Shown piece after piece: positions 60,567 to 64,000 of a stretch of 64,000 bases of DNA; the stretch's first letter is position 1, and each line of letters starts with the position of its first letter. A model generated the notes under the pieces. That model was given only the letters and a program-made list of their open reading frames with translations. It did no database searches and was not told the origin of the DNA. The stretch covers positions 591,501 through 655,500 of the forward strand of contig NZ_CP142394.1 in assembly GCF_035930445.1 (NCBI RefSeq), given 5' to 3'. This stretch comes from Sphingopyxis chilensis (GTDB lineage: Bacteria; Pseudomonadota; Alphaproteobacteria; Sphingomonadales; Sphingomonadaceae). The position numbers were made by a program, and so were the translations under genes.

Positions 60567-60609
60567 TCTTGCGGGCCGGACGGGCTCGCCCTTTTGAAAG
60601 GAATATTCC

Positions 60610-61536
60610 ATGGCTGAGATCACGGCCGCCCTCGTCAAGGAACTGCGCGACCGCACGGGCGCAGGCATGATGGACTGCAAAAAGGCGCTCGCCGAAAACA
60701 ACGGCGACATCGAAGCGTCGATCGACTGGCTGCGCACCAAGGGCCTCGCCGCCGCCGCCAAGAAGGCCGGCCGCGTCGCCGCCGAAGGCCTCGTCGGCTT
60801 TGCGACCGAAGGCACCAAAGGCGCGCTGGTCGAAGTGAACAGCGAAACCGATTTCGTCGGCAAGAACGAACAGTTCCAGGAATTCGTCCGCGACGTGACG
60901 CAGGTCGCGCTTGCCGGCAACATCACCGACATCGATGCGCTGAACGCTGCCGCTTATCCCACCGGCGGCACCGTCGCCGAAAAGCTGACCAGCAACATCG
61001 CTACGATCGGTGAGAACCAGTCGCTGCGCCGCGCGGCGGTCGTGTCGGTCAGCTCGGGCGTCGTCACCGGCTATGTCCACAACGCCGCCGCACCCGGCAT
61101 GGGCAAGATCGGCGTGCTCGTCGCGCTCGAATCGACCGCCGGCGCCGATGTTCTCGAGCCGCTCGGCAAGCAGCTCGCGATGCACGTCGCCGCCGCGAAC
61201 CCGCTGGCGCTGAACGGCGACGATCTCGACGCCGACCTCGTCGCGCGCGAACGCGCGATTGCCGAAGAAAAGGCGGCCCAGTCGGGCAAGCCCGCCGACA
61301 TCGTTTCGAAGATGGTCGATGGCGCGATCGCCAAGTACCGCAAGGAAAACGCGCTGCTGTCGCAGCTGTTCGTGATGGACGGCAAGACTCCGGTCGCCGA
61401 AGTCGTCGCTGCCGCCGGCAAGGATGTCGGCGCGACGATCACCCTGAAGGGCTTCGTCCGCTTCCAGCTCGGTGAAGGCATCGAGAAGGAAGAAAGCGAC
61501 TTTGCGGCGGAAGTCGCGGCGGCCGCTGGCGTCTAA
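60610..61536 (+). CDS. tsf: Elongation factor Ts
   Basis: 308-residue guanine-nucleotide exchange factor for EF-Tu. The UBA-like N-terminus is [29 protein letters not shown] (in part) with the TDF-type motif [19 protein letters not shown]. The two-lobed core and C-terminal module end with [24 protein letters not shown]. Ribosome site GAAAGGAA is 8 nt upstream. Length is typical. pyrH follows after 115 bp. Confidence 0.98.
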   Translation: MAEITAALVKELRDRTGAGMMDCKKALAENNGDIEASIDWLRTKGLAAAAKKAGRVAAEGLVGFATEGTKGALVEVNSETDFVGKNEQFQEFVRDVTQVALAGNITDIDALNAAAYPTGGTVAEKLTSNIATIGENQSLRRAAVVSVSSGVVTGYVHNAAAPGMGKIGVLVALESTAGADVLEPLGKQLAMHVAAANPLALNGDDLDADLVARERAIAEEKAAQSGKPADIVSKMVDGAIAKYRKENALLSQLFVMDGKTPVAEVVAAAGKDVGATITLKGFVRFQLGEGIEKEESDFAAEVAAAAGV

Positions 61537-61651
61537 AAGGGAAGATACGGATTGCCGCGTCTGTCGCGGTAGTCCGCTTGGCAATGGCGCGTGCCCGCTC
61601 TAGGGTGCGCGCCATTCGCTTATATCGAGTTTGCAAGAGGTTCCCCACGAC

Positions 61652-62371
61652 ATGGCATTGCCCGGCATGAAACGCATTTTGCTCAAGCTGTCGGGCGAGG
61701 CGCTGATGGGCTCCACCCCTTTCGGCATCGACCCCGAAACGGTCGCGAGCATGGCGGCCGAGGTCAAGGAAGCAAAGGGCCGTGGGCTTGAAATCTGCCT
61801 CGTCATCGGTGGCGGCAACATCTTTCGCGGCATGGCAGGGGCGGCCAAGGGCATGGACCGCGCGCAGGCCGATTATATGGGCATGCTCGCCACCGTGATG
61901 AACGCGCTCGCGATGCAGAATGCGCTCGAGCAGCTCGGCGTCGAAACGCGCGTGCAGTCGGCGATCGAGATGGACAAGGTGTGCGAGCCGGTGATCCGTC
62001 GCCGCGCCGAACGCCATATGGAAAAGGGCCGCGTCGTGATTTTCGCCGCGGGCGTCGGTGCGCCTTATTTCACCACCGACAGCGGCGCGGCGCTGCGCGC
62101 CGCCGAGATGAAGTGCGACGCGCTCTTGAAGGGCACCAGCGTCGACGGCGTCTATAACGCCGACCCCAAAAAGGACCCGAGCGCGGTCCGCTACGATACG
62201 CTCAGCTATGACCGCGTGCTCGCCGACAATCTGAAGGTGATGGACGCGAGCGCGGTGGCGCTCTGCCGCGACAATCATATCCCGATCGTCGTGTTCAATA
62301 TCCGCGAGCCCGGAAATCTGGCGCGCGTGCTGGCGGGCGAGGGCGTTTCGACCGTCGTCGGCGACGCCTGA
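61652..62371 (+). CDS. pyrH: UMP kinase
   Basis: 239-residue hexameric UMP kinase, phosphorylating UMP to UDP. Landmarks are [70 protein letters not shown] and [18 protein letters not shown]. Two starts are possible, ATG 61652 or ATG 61667; 61652 has AGAGG at 11-nt spacing and is chosen with moderate certainty. frr follows after 21 nt. Confidence 0.96.
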   Translation: MALPGMKRILLKLSGEALMGSTPFGIDPETVASMAAEVKEAKGRGLEICLVIGGGNIFRGMAGAAKGMDRAQADYMGMLATVMNALAMQNALEQLGVETRVQSAIEMDKVCEPVIRRRAERHMEKGRVVIFAAGVGAPYFTTDSGAALRAAEMKCDALLKGTSVDGVYNADPKKDPSAVRYDTLSYDRVLADNLKVMDASAVALCRDNHIPIVVFNIREPGNLARVLAGEGVSTVVGDA

Positions 62372-62392
62372 GAAGAATGAGAGGAAAGACAG

Positions 62393-62947
62393 ATGGCGAA
62401 ATATGACAAGGCCGACCTCGAACGCCGCATGCACGGCGCGGTCGAAGCATTGAAGAGCGACCTTTCGGGTCTGCGTACCGGTCGCGCGCACACGGCGCTG
62501 CTCGATCCCGTGACGGTCGAGGTTTACGGCAGTCATATGCCGCTGAACCAGGTCGCCTCGGTCAGCGCGCCCGAACCGCGCATGCTGTCGGTGCAGGTAT
62601 GGGACAAGTCGAACGTCGGCCCGGTCGACAAGGCGATCCGCTCGGCAGGCCTCGGGCTCAACCCGATCGTCGACGGCCAGATGCTGCGCCTGCCGATCCC
62701 CGAAATGACGCAGGAACGCCGCAAGGAATTGTCGAAGCTCGCCGGCCAATATGCCGAAAAGGCGCGCGTCGCGGTGCGCAACGTCCGCCGCGACGGGATG
62801 GACAATCTCAAGGCCGACGAAAACAAGAAGGAAATCAGCGAGGACGAGCGCAAGCGCGCCGAAACCGACGTCCAGAAGCTGACCGACAGCACGATCGCCG
62901 AAATCGATGCCGCCGCGACCGCCAAGGAAAAGGAAATCCTCGGCTAG
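62393..62947 (+). CDS. frr: Ribosome recycling factor
   Basis: 184-residue factor that splits post-termination ribosomes together with EF-G. The whole family outline is present: [48 protein letters not shown] in parts, [36 protein letters not shown] and [15 protein letters not shown]. Start at 62393 follows AGGAAAGAC. A REP-like palindrome lies directly after its stop. Confidence 0.97.
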   Translation: MAKYDKADLERRMHGAVEALKSDLSGLRTGRAHTALLDPVTVEVYGSHMPLNQVASVSAPEPRMLSVQVWDKSNVGPVDKAIRSAGLGLNPIVDGQMLRLPIPEMTQERRKELSKLAGQYAEKARVAVRNVRRDGMDNLKADENKKEISEDERKRAETDVQKLTDSTIAEIDAAATAKEKEILG

Positions 62948-62980
62948 TGCTTCAGGGCGCCCATCTCTCTTCCGCTCGTG

Positions 62981-63044
62981 TCGAGCGAAGTCGAGACACC
63001 CATCGGACTGGAGCAAGGCCGGGGGGCATCTCGACTTCGCTCGA
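62981..63044. repeat. REP-like inverted repeat between frr and uppS (TCGAGCGAAGTCGAGA type)
   Basis: TCGAGCGAAGTCGAGA (62981-62996) and its exact reverse complement (63029-63044) make a perfect 16-bp inverted repeat with a 32-bp centre. It is a third type of dispersed palindrome in this window. It ends only 26 bp before the uppS start codon and is open in the uppS frame, so it invites a false N-terminal extension. Confidence 0.8.
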
Positions 63045-63070
63045 TGCGACCGGATTTTGAGGTTTTTCCT

Positions 63071-63757
63071 GTGACGGTTTCGGACCACGGCGCGCGCCAT
63101 GTCGCCATCATCATGGACGGCAACGGCCGCTGGGCGAAGAAGCGCCTCCTGCCTCGCGTCGCCGGGCACAAGGCGGGGGTCGAGGCAGTGCGCACGATCG
63201 TGCACGCCGCGGGCGACCTCGGCATCGAGGCGATGACGCTCTATGCCTTCAGCTCCGAAAACTGGAAGCGGCCCGAAGAGGAAGTCAGCGATCTGATGGG
63301 GCTGATGAAGCGCTTCATCCTCTCCGATCTCGACGAATTCGCCGCGAACGATGTGAAGCTGAAGGTCATCGGCAACTGGCGCGCGCTCGCGCCCGACGTT
63401 GTCGCGCTCATCGAAAATGCGCTTGAGCGTACCGCGGGCAACAAGCGCACGACGCTTGCGGTCGCGCTCAACTATGGCGCGCAGGACGAGCTGGTGCGCG
63501 CGGCGAACGCCGCCGCGGCGCAGGGCGGGATCACCGCCGAGGCGATCGAGGCGAACCTCGACACCGCCGACATGCCGCCGCTCGACCTGCTCATCCGCAC
63601 CTCGGGCGAGGTGCGGCTGTCGAACTTCCTGCTCTGGCAGTCGGCCTATGCCGAACTCTATTTCACCGACATCTTGTGGCCGGACTTCAAGCCGGCCGAT
63701 CTGAAAGCGGCGCTCGACCATTTCGCGCGTCGCGATCGCCGTTACGGGGGACTTTAA
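63071..63757 (+). CDS. uppS: Isoprenyl transferase / undecaprenyl diphosphate synthase
   Basis: 228-residue cis-prenyltransferase making undecaprenyl diphosphate for cell-wall synthesis. The catalytic loop is HVAIIMDGNGRWAKKRLLPRVAGHKAG, followed by TLYAFSSENWKRPEEEV, LLIRTSGEVRLSNFLLWQSAYAELYF and WPDFKPADL. GTG at 63071 is chosen: GAGG is 9-12 nt upstream and the family starts with VSDHGARHVA. ATG starts at 62978 or 63044 would translate the REP repeat. cdsA follows. Confidence 0.94.
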   Translation: MTVSDHGARHVAIIMDGNGRWAKKRLLPRVAGHKAGVEAVRTIVHAAGDLGIEAMTLYAFSSENWKRPEEEVSDLMGLMKRFILSDLDEFAANDVKLKVIGNWRALAPDVVALIENALERTAGNKRTTLAVALNYGAQDELVRAANAAAAQGGITAEAIEANLDTADMPPLDLLIRTSGEVRLSNFLLWQSAYAELYFTDILWPDFKPADLKAALDHFARRDRRYGGL

Positions 63758-63761
63758 GGGC

Positions 63762-64000
63762 ATGGTGACAGCGGTGAAATCGGATCTCTGGGTGCGGGCC
63801 GGGTCGGCGATCATATTGTTCGCGATTGCGGGCGCCGCGCTGTGGTTCGGCGGCATCGCCTTCGGCCTGCTGCTGCTGATCGGCGGTGCGCTCGTGCTCG
63901 TCGAATGGTTCCAGCTTGTGAAGCGCATGACGCTCGGTGGCGGGGGCAAGGCCGCGCTCAACATTCTCGGCCCGATCCTCGTCGTCGGCGCGATGGCCGG
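63762..64000 (+). CDS. cdsA: Phosphatidate cytidylyltransferase (5' part, cut by window end)
   Basis: The frame from ATG 63762 is open to the window edge (79 full codons). It begins MVTAVKSDLWVRAGSAIILF and continues with two hydrophobic segments (AGAALWFGGIAFGLLLLIGG). This N-terminal pattern and position after uppS indicate CdsA, which makes CDP-diacylglycerol. The catalytic C-terminal signature lies outside the window, so the name rests mainly on gene order. Confidence 0.8.
   Translation, partial: MVTAVKSDLWVRAGSAIILFAIAGAALWFGGIAFGLLLLIGGALVLVEWFQLVKRMTLGGGGKAALNILGPILVVGAMA

Noticed and set aside
61439..63964. An 841-codon open frame on the - strand opposite pyrH, frr and uppS
   Set aside because: It spans five real genes in antisense with no ribosome site or domain; high-GC codon bias keeps the antisense frame free of stops.

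Overview
The window is high-GC chromosomal DNA from an alphaproteobacterium. It is most likely a member of the Sphingomonadales, of the Sphingopyxis/Sphingobium type. This rests on protein character, on many TTGxCx...TAxxxx style promoters, on a eukaryotic-type NADP-isocitrate dehydrogenase, on a GAF-containing EINtr (PtsP), and on the rpsB-tsf-pyrH-frr-uppS-cdsA order at the right end. No phage, transposase, plasmid replication gene or CRISPR array is visible. The strongest sign of horizontal acquisition is an arsenic-resistance block lying directly beside a tRNA-Leu gene.

Layout. 1-6.8 kb: the end of ybeY, corC, a GT4 glycosyltransferase, rarA, a secreted hypothetical protein, a YjbR/MmcQ protein, a beta-lactamase-like serine hydrolase and a GFA-family protein. 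7.0-13.0 kb: an envelope-glycan block with a polyprenyl-phosphate-sugar-synthase-like GT2, two tandem paralogous multi-pass proteins with a GT-C look, a flippase-like membrane protein and a methyltransferase. 13.0-17.2 kb: ptsP, a proline-run lipoprotein and a nitronate monooxygenase. 17.4-23.9 kb: a YezD-type small protein, a TonB-dependent receptor, a tiny Gln-rich protein, katG and yciB. 23.9-28.0 kb: lysC, ubiG, a DUF1801/YdeI protein, a GST and a small secreted protein. 28.1-37.2 kb: gltB and gltD with a DUF2059-like exported protein between them, then uppP and an NDUFA9-like NAD(P)-binding protein. 37.4-42.2 kb: tRNA-Leu(CAG), the ars block (arsH, acr3, two different arsenate reductases and arsR, divergent from a second arsR and arsI), and tRNA-Thr(CGT). 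42.3-45.6 kb: an Lrp regulator divergent from leucine dehydrogenase, an ACT-like small protein and a ferredoxin-reductase-like flavoprotein. 45.6-56.1 kb: an autotransporter, a DUF4126 protein, a NUDT19-like Nudix hydrolase, a frameshifted small exported protein, a nitrilase-family amidase, an M16 peptidase and a Kef-type antiporter. 56.2-64 kb: icd, psd, pssA, a small membrane protein, and the rpsB-tsf-pyrH-frr-uppS-cdsA run.

How the parts work together. The ars block can reduce arsenate by two routes, export arsenite through Acr3 and detoxify trivalent organoarsenicals through ArsH and ArsI. Both ArsR proteins carry C-terminal cysteine clusters, and the second arsR promoter has a striking duplicated operator around its -35 box. 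GltBD is the ammonium-assimilation enzyme. The right end couples translation factors (S2, EF-Ts, RRF), UMP kinase and the undecaprenyl/CDP-DAG lipid steps. psd-pssA is a phospholipid head-group operon.

Most promising for something undescribed: the 7.0-13.0 kb glycan block with its duplicated membrane proteins; the duplicated ArsR operator; the exported protein inserted between gltD and gltB; the ACT-like partner overlapping leucine dehydrogenase; and a structured leader ahead of rpsB. All assignments come from reading the sequence. No database search, structure prediction or folding calculation was run.
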